A stretch of 42,375 nt of DNA from assembly GCA_020630775.1 (NCBI GenBank), contig JAHDIN010000025.1, positions 1 to 42,375 on the forward strand. The letters are read 5' to 3'. Origin of the DNA: Saprospiraceae bacterium. Its GTDB lineage: Bacteria; Bacteroidota; Bacteroidia; Chitinophagales; Saprospiraceae. This document shows positions 31,962 to 42,375 of this stretch, in pieces. How positions within the stretch are numbered: the stretch's first letter is position 1; every line of letters starts with the position of its first letter. Below the pieces are notes generated by a model. It did not search any database and was not told the DNA's origin. It saw only the letters and a list, made by a program, of their open reading frames with translations. The position numbers were made by a program, and so were the translations under genes.

Positions 31962-34373
31962 ATGAAACTATTAATACATATTTTATTTTTAATAGTATTA
32001 ACTAACCCTTATGGGTTACACTCATCTTCTCTAGATGATCCAATCACTATTATAGATATTATCGTCACCGACGAAGTCTGCGATCTTTCCAATGGATCTA
32101 TTTCAATTTTAGCAACAGGAGGAAGTCAAACATTACAATACTCAATTGATAACGGTATTAGTTTTACCACTCAATCTTCGTTTACAGGATTAAGCAGTGG
32201 TGACTACATTATATTCGTATCAGATGGTCAAGGATGCTCCGATGCTATTTCCACCCAAATAGTTGATGCCCCGCAACCTAAGATAAACTTAGAGGTAGAA
32301 TGTATAGAAGGGTTCAATATGTCTTCTGTTAATTTAACTCCATTTCAAAATGGAATTTTTCCTTTCACTTACAATTGGGTAAATTCTAACGGCGCTCAAT
32401 TTAATACCGAAGACCTTGCAGAAGTGCCGCCGGGTGATTATGCTGTCACCATTACTGACCGATTAGGATGTTCTATTGATACGAGTTTTACGATTTCTAA
32501 ATGTTGTGAATTGACAATCGAATGTCCAATTGATACAATTGAGTTGGAATGCCTTTCAGAACTAACTAAAATTGATTCTGCATTTTTAAATGATTCTTCA
32601 GATAATGGAATGGATTATGATTTGCTAAGTTCTATTAATATAAATGCTACTGAAGTTTGCTCCAATGATATTACAGTTAGAGCGAATGAGCATATAGACA
32701 ATGACAATTGCCAATCTGGACCTTCAATGATAACAAGAGCCTATTCCATATTTGATGGTGTCAAAGAAATCAACTGTGAACAAATCATTACTATAGAATA
32801 CCTTGAGGGTATCGAGATCTTAAACGAAGCCAACGATTTATTGCTTAATTGTGAGGGCAATTTCCAATTAGAAATACAAAATTTTCTAGATCAACAAGGT
32901 GGCTTACTTTTCGAGAGTTGCCATCCAGATATTGACATTAGGTATGAGTTACTTCCAGCATCTATAAATTTCTCATGTGAAGGAACGGGTTTTCAAGAAG
33001 TCGAATTCTTTATCGAGGATGGCTGCGGAAATTTAGCGCAATCAACAGCAAGAATTGACATTACGGACAATCAACCTCCTGTCATTAATTGTCCGACTGA
33101 TATGACAATATCTTTAGAAGCTTACTTACAAGGTCAAAGTGAACTAGAAGTTATAAATGAAGTTAGTGCTTTTGATAATTGCAGTGCAGTGATTATCGAA
33201 CATGAAGTATTAAGTATTATTTCTATTTCGTGCGAAGAGGAACAAATTGACCTATACTTTAATGCGACTGATGATTGTGGTAATGTATCAGATTGTACAG
33301 TAAGCATTACAACTTTAAACGAGACTTTGCCAACAATAAATTGTCCAGAAACATTGATTATTAATTGTGGACTTGAGCCAAGCATCTCAAGCATAAATGA
33401 CTGGATTAACAATGCTCAAGCTTTTGATATTGATGCCAACCCATTAGATATAGAAACAAATTTTGATCCTCTTGCTGCAAACTTATTAGAATGCGGACAA
33501 CCTTTGCCTATTATATTTAGCACTACTGACGATTGCGATCGCAGTACATTTTGTGAATCTCAAATTACATTAGAAGACAACATTGCCCCTTCATTAATAT
33601 GTCCCGATAATTTCGAGATTGAAGAAAGCAACTTAAACCTTCAAGATGTGATCAATCAGGCGCTTGTTATGGATGAATGTAACCACATGATAAATGTAAG
33701 CTATGAGTTAGGAGCATCGGAAAGCTTAAGTCCTTGTGAGGAAATACAAACGATTAAATTCTCCGCATCAGATGCTTGCAATAATACTTCAGAATGTGAA
33801 ACAGTCATTACAATTTACAACAACTTTGAATTCGAATTAAATTGCCCTGATGATATCACCATTTCTTTAGAAGATGAAAATTGGCCATCTAAAGTTGAAT
33901 TCTTTTTGGATCAATCGAATGTGCAATCTGAAGTTAATTTTACAATCACTAATGATTTTACCTTCGACCTTATAAATGACAAATCATATATAAGTGATGA
34001 AATAAAAGTCAATTTCTATGGGAATGACATTTGTGAAAACAATGATGAATGTCAATCCACAATATATGTTTTGCCATTACCAAAAGTTTATGTTCCTAAT
34101 ATCATAACATCAAATCTAGATGGGAATAATGATTACTTCACAGTATTTGGCAATTCATCAATTGTAGAAGTTATTTCTATGACCATATATGACAAATGGG
34201 GTAATGTCGTATTTGAAAAGTCTAACTTTTCTCCAAATATTGAATCTGAAGGATGGAATGGTTCGTATGAGAATAAAAGTTTTGAAAATGGGGTTTATAC
34301 TCATCATACCTATGTTAAGACCATCTCAGAAGCCGAAATTATGTTAACAGGAAGCATTCAAACTATTAAATAG
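31962..34373 (+). CDS. Secreted SprB/HYR-like repeat protein with T9SS type-B sorting domain
   Basis: An 803-aa surface protein. A signal peptide (MKLLIHILFLIVLTNPYGLH) is followed by two SprB-type repeats (about 28-185; DLSNGSISILATGGS..LQYSIDNG, and GDYAVTITDRLGCS). From about residue 377 there are four cysteine-containing HYR-like repeats of about 85 aa (CPTDMTISL.., CPETLIINCG.., CPDNFEIEE.., CPDDITISL..). The C-terminal 95 aa (from about 708) are the gliding-motility-associated type-B sorting domain: YVPNIITSNLDGNNDYF, MTIYDKWGNVVFE, GWNGSYENK. It is homologous in repeats and ending to the next gene. It is probably an adhesin exported by T9SS; whether this organism glides is unknown. Confidence 0.88.
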   Translation: MKLLIHILFLIVLTNPYGLHSSSLDDPITIIDIIVTDEVCDLSNGSISILATGGSQTLQYSIDNGISFTTQSSFTGLSSGDYIIFVSDGQGCSDAISTQIVDAPQPKINLEVECIEGFNMSSVNLTPFQNGIFPFTYNWVNSNGAQFNTEDLAEVPPGDYAVTITDRLGCSIDTSFTISKCCELTIECPIDTIELECLSELTKIDSAFLNDSSDNGMDYDLLSSININATEVCSNDITVRANEHIDNDNCQSGPSMITRAYSIFDGVKEINCEQIITIEYLEGIEILNEANDLLLNCEGNFQLEIQNFLDQQGGLLFESCHPDIDIRYELLPASINFSCEGTGFQEVEFFIEDGCGNLAQSTARIDITDNQPPVINCPTDMTISLEAYLQGQSELEVINEVSAFDNCSAVIIEHEVLSIISISCEEEQIDLYFNATDDCGNVSDCTVSITTLNETLPTINCPETLIINCGLEPSISSINDWINNAQAFDIDANPLDIETNFDPLAANLLECGQPLPIIFSTTDDCDRSTFCESQITLEDNIAPSLICPDNFEIEESNLNLQDVINQALVMDECNHMINVSYELGASESLSPCEEIQTIKFSASDACNNTSECETVITIYNNFEFELNCPDDITISLEDENWPSKVEFFLDQSNVQSEVNFTITNDFTFDLINDKSYISDEIKVNFYGNDICENNDECQSTIYVLPLPKVYVPNIITSNLDGNNDYFTVFGNSSIVEVISMTIYDKWGNVVFEKSNFSPNIESEGWNGSYENKSFENGVYTHHTYVKTISEAEIMLTGSIQTIK

Positions 34374-34625
34374 TGTCTTCTGGCAACAATTCGGGTGCCT
34401 AACAAATAGTATTATTAGAAAATTAACGTAAAAAAGAGTTACATCTCGCTACTTCTTGCGTTTAAATAATACTGGCAAATTATGAGAGCACCCATGAATT
34501 ATAGTAATAACAACTATAAAAACACATTAACATTTAATATAATAAGTTGGTGTAGTTTTTGTCCTCAATACAACTATTGGGGAATTAAACATTCAAGTAA
34601 ATTCCTTAAGTCATTCTAGATCAAC
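34374..34625 (+). promoter_or_regulatory. Intergenic leader of the 1696-aa protein
   Basis: 252 bp without a gene. A hairpin CCTCAATA-CAAC-TATTGGGG (34563-34582, eight pairs including one G-U) lies 43 bp before the ATG. The sequence TAGTTTTTG just upstream resembles a -7 box with one extra base. Confidence 0.3.
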
Positions 34626-37600
34626 ATGAGAAACTTAAGGCATACAATACATTTATTGGCAATATTATGCTTTTTCTACACTCTGGGAAGAAGTAATACC
34701 AATCACTCTAACAATGGCATGACAGTCGATTGTGGACCTCTAAGTACTCCCGTTACTTTAGATTGCATCAACAAAATTCCTGAGATTCCTGATGAGTTTC
34801 TAAATTCTGCGACGATTCTCAATACAGACATCTTAGCATTTGAATTATTAGGAGGATCTATAAATAATCCTTGTGGACCAGTAATTATTACAGCTGAAGA
34901 TGTTGTCGTTCAAGCAGGATCAGGATGTACAGATACCCAAATCATTGATCGTGTGTATACCATTAATGATGGCACAACCACTTTACAATGCATCACGACC
35001 TATACCATAGAATACAAACAACTTCAATTATTAGGGCATGCTAAGCCCATAACTGTTGATTGTGAAGAAAATGTAGATTCCATTCTTAATGCATGGATAG
35101 AAAGAGTTGGAGATGCAAATATTCAAGGATGCGGTACTATTTCTCAAATCATACCTGCCAATCCAATTATTGCCTTTGATTCTCAATGCAACAACAATGA
35201 TCCCTCAATTCCCAATCAAAGAGGTAACATAAGAGTACAGTGGTATCTAACAGAAGACTGCACGAATGCCACAACGATCACAACCATAGCGAGTTTTATC
35301 GTTGTCGATAATACACCACCTGAAATCACTTGTCCAAATGATCAAACTTTCAATATAAATAATCCAGATTTAGAGACTGATATATTAGATCATCTTGAAA
35401 ACTATGATGCATTTGAACAGTGTGGAGAAGCAAGAGTTAATAACGATTTTACAAGCTCATTAATAGCATATGATTGTAATCCTTTACAAGTAATACCCAT
35501 TACATTTTCTGCTAGAGATACATGCAACAACGTTACTTCCTGTATTACTAACATTAGTATTGAAAATAATACAGGCCCGACTATTACTTGCCCAAATGAT
35601 TTTACCTTAGAATGTGGCAATCCTAATAATTTAGCTTTAGTCAACAATTGGAAAGTTGATGCACAAGCCAGAGATTACACAGGAATGGCCATAAATGTGA
35701 TGGATGATTTTGATGAAACATTATTACAATCACCATTTTGTGGCCAAAGTACAACGATACTATTTTCAGCCGCAGATTTTTGTGGAAGATCTGAAAACTG
35801 CACAGCTGTTATTACAATAGAAGATACCAAATCGCCTATACTCTCTTGTCCTAATGATACGATTTTCTTCAGTTCTGAACCTGATATAGTACAAGCCTCA
35901 TTAGACTGGGTTAATTCGAGTATCGTAGATGATGCTTGTAATAACTTTAATATCACCAATAATTTGGATACCGACGAAGTGCTTTTTTCATGTTCTACTG
36001 AGAAGTTTGTCAATGTAGAATTTATAGCAGAAGACTTCTGTGGAAATGACACTTCATGTGTCAGTACAATTATTGTAAGAAGTGATTATGCCTCTGAAAT
36101 AAATTGCGGCAATGACTTAATCATTGAATGCGGAGATACTGATAATCCAACTATAATTGGTGATTGGTTAAATAGCGTCACGGCTTTTGACAATACTGGA
36201 ATGACTTTTCCGATAAATAATAATCTAGATCTTAATAACCCCAATCTTACATCTTGTGATGGTAATATCTTAGTAGCATTCATTGCTGAAGATCAATGTG
36301 GTACTATTCGAGATTGTAACGCACGCATACTACTTCAAGATACCACCATACCTGAAATTATATGTCCAGATGACATTACTATTGTATCTGGAAACACAAA
36401 CTTAGAGGACGACATCTCTAATTGGAGATCAAGCATTACGAGTACTGATAATTGTGGCTCTGTTTCATATCTAGACAATTACGATCCCTCTTCAATAGTA
36501 GGCTGTGATTTATCAATTACTGTTGCTGTCGAATTTACAGGTACTGATGAATGCGGATTAATGTCAGTTCCATGCGAAAGTAATTTGACAATTGAGACAG
36601 ATAGAATACCCTCGGTAACATGTCCTTTACCATTATTTATAGATTGTGGTAATACGCAAAATGAAAGCATCATTGCAACTTGGATTTCTACAAGTGAAGG
36701 ATTCGATTTTACAGGGCAATCACTAAATGTTAGCAATACCTATTCTATTGGAGCATTGGATTTTATGCAGTGTGAGGACTCTTTAGAGGTTTCATTTTCT
36801 GTAATTGATAATTGTAACTGGTCAGACGTTTGTCAAGCAATGATTTATGTTAGGGACACTATAGTTCCAGAAATAATCTGCCCTACTCCTTTAGGTATAA
36901 ACACATCAGATCCGAATAAAGAGTTACTTATTAAGAACTGGGTTTCTACAGTAACAACTTCAGATAATTGCTTAAGTGCTGATTATACATTTGATCTTGA
37001 TACAAGTCAATTAGATCTTTGTACAACAACGCCCCTTATAGTAGTAAATTATTTAACAACAGACGCATGTGGGAATACTAATGCATGCAATACAGAAATA
37101 AATATTAATGCCTCAGCACCTTCACTTAGTTGTCCAACAAGCACTTTAGATCTACAATGTGGAGATCCAAATAACGAAGATCTTATCAATAACTGGATTG
37201 CAGAAGCCAGTGCAAATGACAATAACAATCTCAATTTAGTGGTAGATAATAATTATGATCCTTTGAATCTAATTGGCGATTGTTTTATTTCTACAGATCT
37301 TACCTTCAGTGCTATTGATACATGTGGGTTTATGAGTGAGTGTATCGGAACGATTACACTTTCAGATAATATAAGTCCTAATATAGATTGTCCAACAGAA
37401 TTGAACTTAATCGCTGGAGATCCCGATATTTTGGGAACAGTAGAAGACTTTCTATTAAATATACCGATTGAAGATTGTAATACTTTTGAGCGAACAGATG
37501 ACCTTGATAGGAGTTTATTAGATTTCGATTGTGGAACAGAGTTGACAATTCCGGTATTATTTACAGCGGTAGACTCATGCTCTAATTCTAGTGATTGTCA

Positions 37601-39716
37601 ATTTGATATAATCATTCGAAATACGGTAGTATCTGACATCAATTGTCCATCATACGAATTAAGTCTTGAGTGCGGTGATCCTGCAATCATGGATTCAATA
37701 GACACATGGTTGGCTTTAACGACTGCAGAAGACAATATGGGTAACGCCTTCCCTGTAGAAAATGATTTTTATACCTCAGGACATAATTTATTAGAATGCA
37801 GCTCAGAAATTACAGTTGAATTTGTAATGGTAGATCAATGCAATACTGGCCTGAATTGCTTTTCAATAATAAGAATTAATGATACTACTGTTCCAGAAAT
37901 CAGCTGTCCATCAGATACTGCGTTTATTTTTGGCACACCAACATTTGATACTGACATCATAAATTATTTGAATTCAGCTAATGCTTCTGATAATTGTGGA
38001 AGCACATCTACTTCAGGTAGTTACGATACAAATTATATGATCGATGATTGCCTTGGGTTTGTGGACTTAGCAGTAACATTTACAACCATAGATGATTGTG
38101 GCTTGAGAAACACTTGCGCATCCACAATGACCATACAGTCAGATAGAGCAGCAAGAATTGAATGCCCAAATACACCGCTGGTTTTAGAATGTGGTGAACA
38201 AAGCAACTTGTCTACAATAAACAATTGGCTCGATATTGATGGATTTGATTTTGATGGAAATGCATTGATTGTTACGAATGACTATCAGCAAATTGATTTT
38301 GATAATCTCGAATGTGGAGATGCCCTTCTGGTAACATTTACAATGACCAATTCATGTAATATAGATATCACTTGTGACCAAAATATTTCGCTAGAGGACA
38401 ATCAAGCACCAACAATTAATTGCCCTAATGACATTACAGTTGAAGGTACTGATCCAAATGCATTGAATTTAATCAATCAGTTTCTGAACAACATATCGGC
38501 TAACGATGAATGTAGTGCGGTCGCTATTGAAGAATTTTCTAATGCAGATTTTTCAGATTTATGTTCATTTAATAATGTAGAAGAAATACGCTTTGTTGCT
38601 ACTGACGAATGTCAACTCACTAGTGAATGTATCGCTACTGTTACCGTTAATAATGAAACACCTACAATAGTTTGCCCACAGGATGATCTAGTTTTAGAAT
38701 GCGGCAATACATCTAATAATGGCTTAATTGCTATTTGGATTGATGAAGCATTTGCTTCTGACAATAGTGGGACATCATTAAATGTAGTAGATGATTTCAG
38801 TTCACTTAATTTACAGGATCCTTGTAACAATACAACTGCAGTTGAATTTAGAGTTGAAGATAGTTGTGGTGGCAATAGTAGTTGTGTTAAATCAATTACC
38901 TTAATTGATGAAACGGCACCGACCATTACATGTCCTGCAGATATTTCAATCTCACTTTTTGCTAATGATATCCAATCGCAACTTGATAGTTGGTTGTTAA
39001 ATGGTTCTGCCATTGACGACTGTCAGGGTTTAGTAGATGTTAATGCTGAATTGAGTGTTGATTTAATGAATTTAGAGTGTGGAGATAGTTTTGATGTAGC
39101 ATTTTCTACGATTGATATTTGTGGTAATGATGATCTATGTTTTTCCAATGTCACATTCGTTAATGACGCTACTGTTTCTATCGACTGTCCAAGTCCGATT
39201 ACAATAAAGTGCAGTGAAGTATTCTCCACTATAAGCATTGATTCATTCTTAAACAGTTACTCGGCTTTTGCTGAAGATGATTTCGAGGTATTCACAGACT
39301 TTGACATCAATTCTGTAAATAGTGGTTGCGTAGAAAGCTTTACGCAAATAGTAACATTCGAAATTATTGACGCTTGTAATAATAAAGATGCATGTGAAAG
39401 TGCTATCAGCTTCTTACCTGATGGAAAAATATATATACCTAACACATTCTCCCCTGACGGCGATGGTAATAATGATTGGTTTACCGTTTATGCCAATGAA
39501 TCCATAGAAAGTGTCGTTTCAATGAACATTTACAACAGATGGGGTGTTCTAGTCTTTTCGGCGGAAAATTTCCCTCCAAATGAAGAAAAAATGGGTTGGG
39601 ATGGTTTCTACAGGAGTGATCTTGGCCAAGGAGACGTTTACGTTTATCAAATTGAAGTAATGGATAGCTTCGGCAACATTATCCGAAGAATTGGAAATGT
39701 CACTTTATTAGAATAA
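34626..39716 (+). CDS. Giant secreted protein with 16 alternating HYR-like repeats and T9SS type-B domain
   Basis: A 1696-aa surface protein. After a signal peptide (LLAILCFFYTLGRS) and a divergent N-terminal region to about residue 236, sixteen repeats of about 85 aa follow without spacers. They alternate strictly: odd repeats begin like CPNDTIFFSSEPD and have a mid-repeat D-N/A-C; even repeats begin like CPNDFTLECGNPNN, with the extra Cys in ECG, and a DxxG turn. All share FxAxDxC near the end and the C-x-V/I-T-I strand. The last 97 aa (from residue 1600) are the gliding-motility-type sorting domain: YIPNTFSPDGDGNNDWF, NIYNRWGVLVF, GWDGFYRSD. Likely a long fibrous adhesin anchored or shed at the cell surface. 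It shares its domain types with the 803-aa neighbour. Confidence 0.9.
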   Translation: MRNLRHTIHLLAILCFFYTLGRSNTNHSNNGMTVDCGPLSTPVTLDCINKIPEIPDEFLNSATILNTDILAFELLGGSINNPCGPVIITAEDVVVQAGSGCTDTQIIDRVYTINDGTTTLQCITTYTIEYKQLQLLGHAKPITVDCEENVDSILNAWIERVGDANIQGCGTISQIIPANPIIAFDSQCNNNDPSIPNQRGNIRVQWYLTEDCTNATTITTIASFIVVDNTPPEITCPNDQTFNINNPDLETDILDHLENYDAFEQCGEARVNNDFTSSLIAYDCNPLQVIPITFSARDTCNNVTSCITNISIENNTGPTITCPNDFTLECGNPNNLALVNNWKVDAQARDYTGMAINVMDDFDETLLQSPFCGQSTTILFSAADFCGRSENCTAVITIEDTKSPILSCPNDTIFFSSEPDIVQASLDWVNSSIVDDACNNFNITNNLDTDEVLFSCSTEKFVNVEFIAEDFCGNDTSCVSTIIVRSDYASEINCGNDLIIECGDTDNPTIIGDWLNSVTAFDNTGMTFPINNNLDLNNPNLTSCDGNILVAFIAEDQCGTIRDCNARILLQDTTIPEIICPDDITIVSGNTNLEDDISNWRSSITSTDNCGSVSYLDNYDPSSIVGCDLSITVAVEFTGTDECGLMSVPCESNLTIETDRIPSVTCPLPLFIDCGNTQNESIIATWISTSEGFDFTGQSLNVSNTYSIGALDFMQCEDSLEVSFSVIDNCNWSDVCQAMIYVRDTIVPEIICPTPLGINTSDPNKELLIKNWVSTVTTSDNCLSADYTFDLDTSQLDLCTTTPLIVVNYLTTDACGNTNACNTEININASAPSLSCPTSTLDLQCGDPNNEDLINNWIAEASANDNNNLNLVVDNNYDPLNLIGDCFISTDLTFSAIDTCGFMSECIGTITLSDNISPNIDCPTELNLIAGDPDILGTVEDFLLNIPIEDCNTFERTDDLDRSLLDFDCGTELTIPVLFTAVDSCSNSSDCQFDIIIRNTVVSDINCPSYELSLECGDPAIMDSIDTWLALTTAEDNMGNAFPVENDFYTSGHNLLECSSEITVEFVMVDQCNTGLNCFSIIRINDTTVPEISCPSDTAFIFGTPTFDTDIINYLNSANASDNCGSTSTSGSYDTNYMIDDCLGFVDLAVTFTTIDDCGLRNTCASTMTIQSDRAARIECPNTPLVLECGEQSNLSTINNWLDIDGFDFDGNALIVTNDYQQIDFDNLECGDALLVTFTMTNSCNIDITCDQNISLEDNQAPTINCPNDITVEGTDPNALNLINQFLNNISANDECSAVAIEEFSNADFSDLCSFNNVEEIRFVATDECQLTSECIATVTVNNETPTIVCPQDDLVLECGNTSNNGLIAIWIDEAFASDNSGTSLNVVDDFSSLNLQDPCNNTTAVEFRVEDSCGGNSSCVKSITLIDETAPTITCPADISISLFANDIQSQLDSWLLNGSAIDDCQGLVDVNAELSVDLMNLECGDSFDVAFSTIDICGNDDLCFSNVTFVNDATVSIDCPSPITIKCSEVFSTISIDSFLNSYSAFAEDDFEVFTDFDINSVNSGCVESFTQIVTFEIIDACNNKDACESAISFLPDGKIYIPNTFSPDGDGNNDWFTVYANESIESVVSMNIYNRWGVLVFSAENFPPNEEKMGWDGFYRSDLGQGDVYVYQIEVMDSFGNIIRRIGNVTLLE

Positions 39717-39744
39717 TATCTTCTGAAGTTATTTAGATTACGAA

Positions 39745-39773
39745 TTGTTCTTATATAAGTATTACTATATTTG
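39745..39773 (+). promoter_or_regulatory. Predicted Bacteroidota promoter for carB
   Basis: TTG (39745-39747), an 18-nt spacer and TATATTTG (39766-39773) fit the TTG-N18-20-TAnnTTTG consensus. The predicted start is near 39780, about 30 nt before the ATG. Confidence 0.6.
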
Positions 39774-39808
39774 CCGTCGATTTTTGACCAAAAAAGACGT
39801 GTAAATCT

Positions 39809-42375
39809 ATGCCTAGAGATAAGTCAATTAAATCGGTCCTAATCATAGGAAGTGGACCCATCATCATTGGACAAGCTTGTGAATTTGATTATTCTGGTAG
39901 TCAAGCTTCAAGATCACTCAGAGAAGAAGGCATCGAAGTTAGCCTCATCAACTCCAATCCAGCTACTATCATGACTGATCCTCTTACTGCGGATCATATT
40001 TATTTACTCCCACTTACTGTAGATAGTTTAAGACAAGTTCTTTCTGAAAGGAAAGTGGATGCTGTCTTAGCTACAATGGGAGGTCAGACTGCTTTAAACC
40101 TTGCCATTGAGGCAGGAAAGCAAGGATTATGGGATGAATTTGATGTAAAACTCATAGGTGTTGACTTAGATGCAATCGAACTTGCTGAAAATCGTGAAGC
40201 CTTTAGAAAACATGTTATTAAAATAGGAATGAATGTGGCTCCTTCATTTATAGCCAATTCATTTTTAGAAGGAAAAGATGCTGCGCAAAAAATTGGCTTT
40301 CCATTAGTCATTAGACCTTCTTACACCTTAGGAGGAACTGGAGGTGGATTTGTGATGGAAGAAAAGGATTTTGACGAAGCCTTAAGAAGAGGACTTAATG
40401 CCTCTCCTACTCACGAAGTTTTAGTAGAAAAAGCCGTTTTAGGTTGGAAAGAATATGAATTAGAACTGCTTAGGGATTCGAATGATAATGTTGTTATTAT
40501 CTGTACTGTTGAAAACCTTGACCCGATGGGTATCCATACTGGTGACAGTATAACCGTAGCGCCATCTATGACTTTGTCTGATACCGCCTATCAGGAAATG
40601 CGTAATCAAGCTATATTACTCATGAGATCTATGGGTAATTTCGCAGGCGGTTGTAATATTCAGTTTTCAGTTAATCCTGAAAATGAAGAGTTAATATGCA
40701 TTGAAATAAATCCAAGGGTTTCTAGATCTTCTGCATTGGCTTCCAAAGCTACTGGATATCCTATTGCAAAGATTGCGGCTAAATTGGCTATTGGGTATAC
40801 TTTAGATGAATTAAAAAATCAAATTACAAAAACAACTTCGGCTTACTTCGAGCCAACACTCGATTATGTGATTGTAAAGATGCCAAGGTGGAATTTTGAG
40901 AAATTCTATGGCTCTGACCATACGCTTGGCCTTCAAATGAAGTCTGTAGGCGAAGTAATGGCGATTGGTAGAAACTTTTTGGAAGCCTTACAAAAAGCAT
41001 GTCAAAGTCAAGAAAACAATAGAGCTGGATTAGGTGCTGATAAAAAGGAATGGATTAAGACTGAAGATATTCTCACTCGATTAGAAGTTGTGAGTGATGA
41101 TAGAATCTATCGAGTCAAAGACGCCTTGAGACTAGGTGTACCAGTTAAGTCTGTTCAAAAGTTGACTAAAATCGATCCTTGGTACATCAAGCAAATCAAG
41201 TCATTGGTAGAGCTTGAAAATACATTGATGCAATACAACGTACCTGAAGATATTCCTGAAGCCTTCTTCCGAAAACTAAAAACAGTTGGTTATTCGGATA
41301 GTCAAATTGCTTGGTTAATGCGTGTCAGTGAAGATGATGTCACCAAGCAAAGGAAAGCTTTAAATATCAGAAGGACTTATAAAATGGTCGATACTTGTGC
41401 AGCAGAATTCGAAGCACAAACACCTTATTTCTATTCTACTTTTGACGAGGAGAATGAAAGTATTCCATCTGACAATAAAAAAATAGTTGTATTAGGCTCA
41501 GGTCCAAATAGAATTGGACAAGGGATCGAATTTGATTATTGTTGCGTGCATGGTGTCATGGCCATTAAAGAAGCAGGTTACGAATCAATCATGATTAATT
41601 GTAATCCAGAGACCGTTTCAACTGATTTTGATATTGCAGATAAATTATATTTCGAGCCTATTTTCTGGGAGCACCTAGAAGAGATACTTGAATTAGAAAA
41701 ACCAGAAGGTGTTATCGTTCAATTAGGTGGCCAAACGGCATTAAAGTTGGCAAAAACAATTGAAGATAAAGGATACAAGATTATTGGAACAAGCTATGAA
41801 AGTCTAGATTTAGCAGAGGACAGAGGACGCTTTTCTGATCTATTAAAGGAATTAGACATTCCTTATCCTAGATATGGTGTAGCCGAAGACGTGGATGAAG
41901 CTATTAATATTGCCAATGAAGTTACCTATCCTGTTCTCGTAAGACCTTCATATGTACTAGGTGGTCAAAGAATGCGGATTGTAATCAATGATGAAGAACT
42001 AGAAAGACATGTATTGAGCATATTTAAGCATATGCCAGACAATAGAGTATTAATAGATCAATTCCTCGAAAGAGCTAAAGAAGCAGAAGTTGATGCCATC
42101 TATGATGGTGATGAAGTTTTAATCATGGGTATCATGGAACATATTGAGCCAGCTGGAATTCATTCTGGTGATAGTTCAGCAGTACTTCCAACATACTCAT
42201 TATCCGAACAAGCTGTTGAAACTATGAAGAAGTATACAGCTATGTTGGCTGAAGCTTTAAATATCAGAGGATTAATCAATATTCAATTTGCGATAAAAGA
42301 TGACCATGTATACGTAATAGAAGCAAATCCAAGAGCTTCTAGAACGACGCCATTTATTGCAAAGGCTTATCAGAC
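39809..42375 (+). CDS. carB: Carbamoyl-phosphate synthase large subunit (3' end outside window)
   Basis: The first 855 codons of CarB, open to the right edge. CarB makes carbamoyl phosphate from ammonia, bicarbonate and two ATP for arginine and pyrimidine synthesis. The N-terminal synthetase half starts at [20 protein letters not shown] and has [22 protein letters not shown] and [20 protein letters not shown]. The oligomerisation domain covers about 400-550. The second half repeats the fold from [19 protein letters not shown], with [25 protein letters not shown] and [16 protein letters not shown]. The remaining part of the second ATP-grasp domain and the allosteric MGS domain would follow outside. 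carA is not adjacent. Confidence 0.98.
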   Translation, partial: MPRDKSIKSVLIIGSGPIIIGQACEFDYSGSQASRSLREEGIEVSLINSNPATIMTDPLTADHIYLLPLTVDSLRQVLSERKVDAVLATMGGQTALNLAIEAGKQGLWDEFDVKLIGVDLDAIELAENREAFRKHVIKIGMNVAPSFIANSFLEGKDAAQKIGFPLVIRPSYTLGGTGGGFVMEEKDFDEALRRGLNASPTHEVLVEKAVLGWKEYELELLRDSNDNVVIICTVENLDPMGIHTGDSITVAPSMTLSDTAYQEMRNQAILLMRSMGNFAGGCNIQFSVNPENEELICIEINPRVSRSSALASKATGYPIAKIAAKLAIGYTLDELKNQITKTTSAYFEPTLDYVIVKMPRWNFEKFYGSDHTLGLQMKSVGEVMAIGRNFLEALQKACQSQENNRAGLGADKKEWIKTEDILTRLEVVSDDRIYRVKDALRLGVPVKSVQKLTKIDPWYIKQIKSLVELENTLMQYNVPEDIPEAFFRKLKTVGYSDSQIAWLMRVSEDDVTKQRKALNIRRTYKMVDTCAAEFEAQTPYFYSTFDEENESIPSDNKKIVVLGSGPNRIGQGIEFDYCCVHGVMAIKEAGYESIMINCNPETVSTDFDIADKLYFEPIFWEHLEEILELEKPEGVIVQLGGQTALKLAKTIEDKGYKIIGTSYESLDLAEDRGRFSDLLKELDIPYPRYGVAEDVDEAINIANEVTYPVLVRPSYVLGGQRMRIVINDEELERHVLSIFKHMPDNRVLIDQFLERAKEAEVDAIYDGDEVLIMGIMEHIEPAGIHSGDSSAVLPTYSLSEQAVETMKKYTAMLAEALNIRGLINIQFAIKDDHVYVIEANPRASRTTPFIAKAYQ

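Noticed and set aside
35402..39445. Many 60-133 aa minus-strand ORFs opposite the 1696-aa gene
   Set aside because: They recur with the repeat period of the sense gene and are antisense shadows.

Overview
The window is AT-rich chromosomal DNA from a member of the Bacteroidota, most likely a Saprospiria-type (Saprospiraceae-like) marine or aquatic bacterium. The evidence is five secreted proteins ending in type IX secretion (T9SS) sorting domains of both type A and type B, several matches to the Bacteroidota promoter pattern TTG...TAnnTTTG, mostly absent Shine-Dalgarno sequences, and typical families such as a TPR-containing hybrid-topology histidine kinase, TMEM220-like and SprB/HYR-like repeat proteins. 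The assignment below phylum level is an inference.

Layout. 1-656: a tandem array on the minus strand of seven 82-84 bp units, each the 5' half of a tRNA-Phe-like gene joined to a constant spacer. A good promoter precedes it, and a 69-bp structured insertion splits the D-loop of the first copy. 960-1400: Hsp20. 1530-6896 (minus): a TPR histidine kinase followed by two tandem T9SS-secreted paralogs that share long blocks of 100% DNA identity (gene conversion). 7135-11003 (minus): lytic transglycosylase, hisS and pheS, the last two coupled by a TAATG overlap. 11125-16559: TauE/SafE exporter, a small Arg/Asp/Tyr-rich secreted protein (minus), then an overlapping operon of a UvrD-like helicase with Fe-S RecB-family nuclease, a TMEM220-like membrane protein and a small cytosolic protein.

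16608-24295 is a sulfur-oxidation locus. A minus-strand operon encodes a CstB-like persulfide dioxygenase-rhodanese, an Fe-S/NrfD membrane fusion (SoeBC-like), a cytoplasmic molybdopterin oxidoreductase (SoeA-like) and a lipoprotein. Divergent from it are two half-size YeeE/YedE (PmpAB-like) thiosulfate/sulfane-sulfur transporters. Together these suggest import of sulfane sulfur, oxidation to sulfite, then to sulfate with electrons passed to quinone; the separate TauE/SafE gene may export sulfite.

24353-39716 is a secretome region: a 1413-aa T9SS protein with two Kazal protease-inhibitor domains, a GH16 glucanase, a secreted amidohydrolase, and two neighbouring T9SS type-B adhesin-like proteins (803 and 1696 aa). 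The larger has 16 repeats of about 85 aa that strictly alternate between two types. The window ends inside carB. The items most worth a second look are the promoter-driven tRNA-half array with its interrupted first copy, the CstB/Soe/Pmp locus, the A/B alternating repeat protein, and the terminator-like hairpin immediately before the start codon at 31962.
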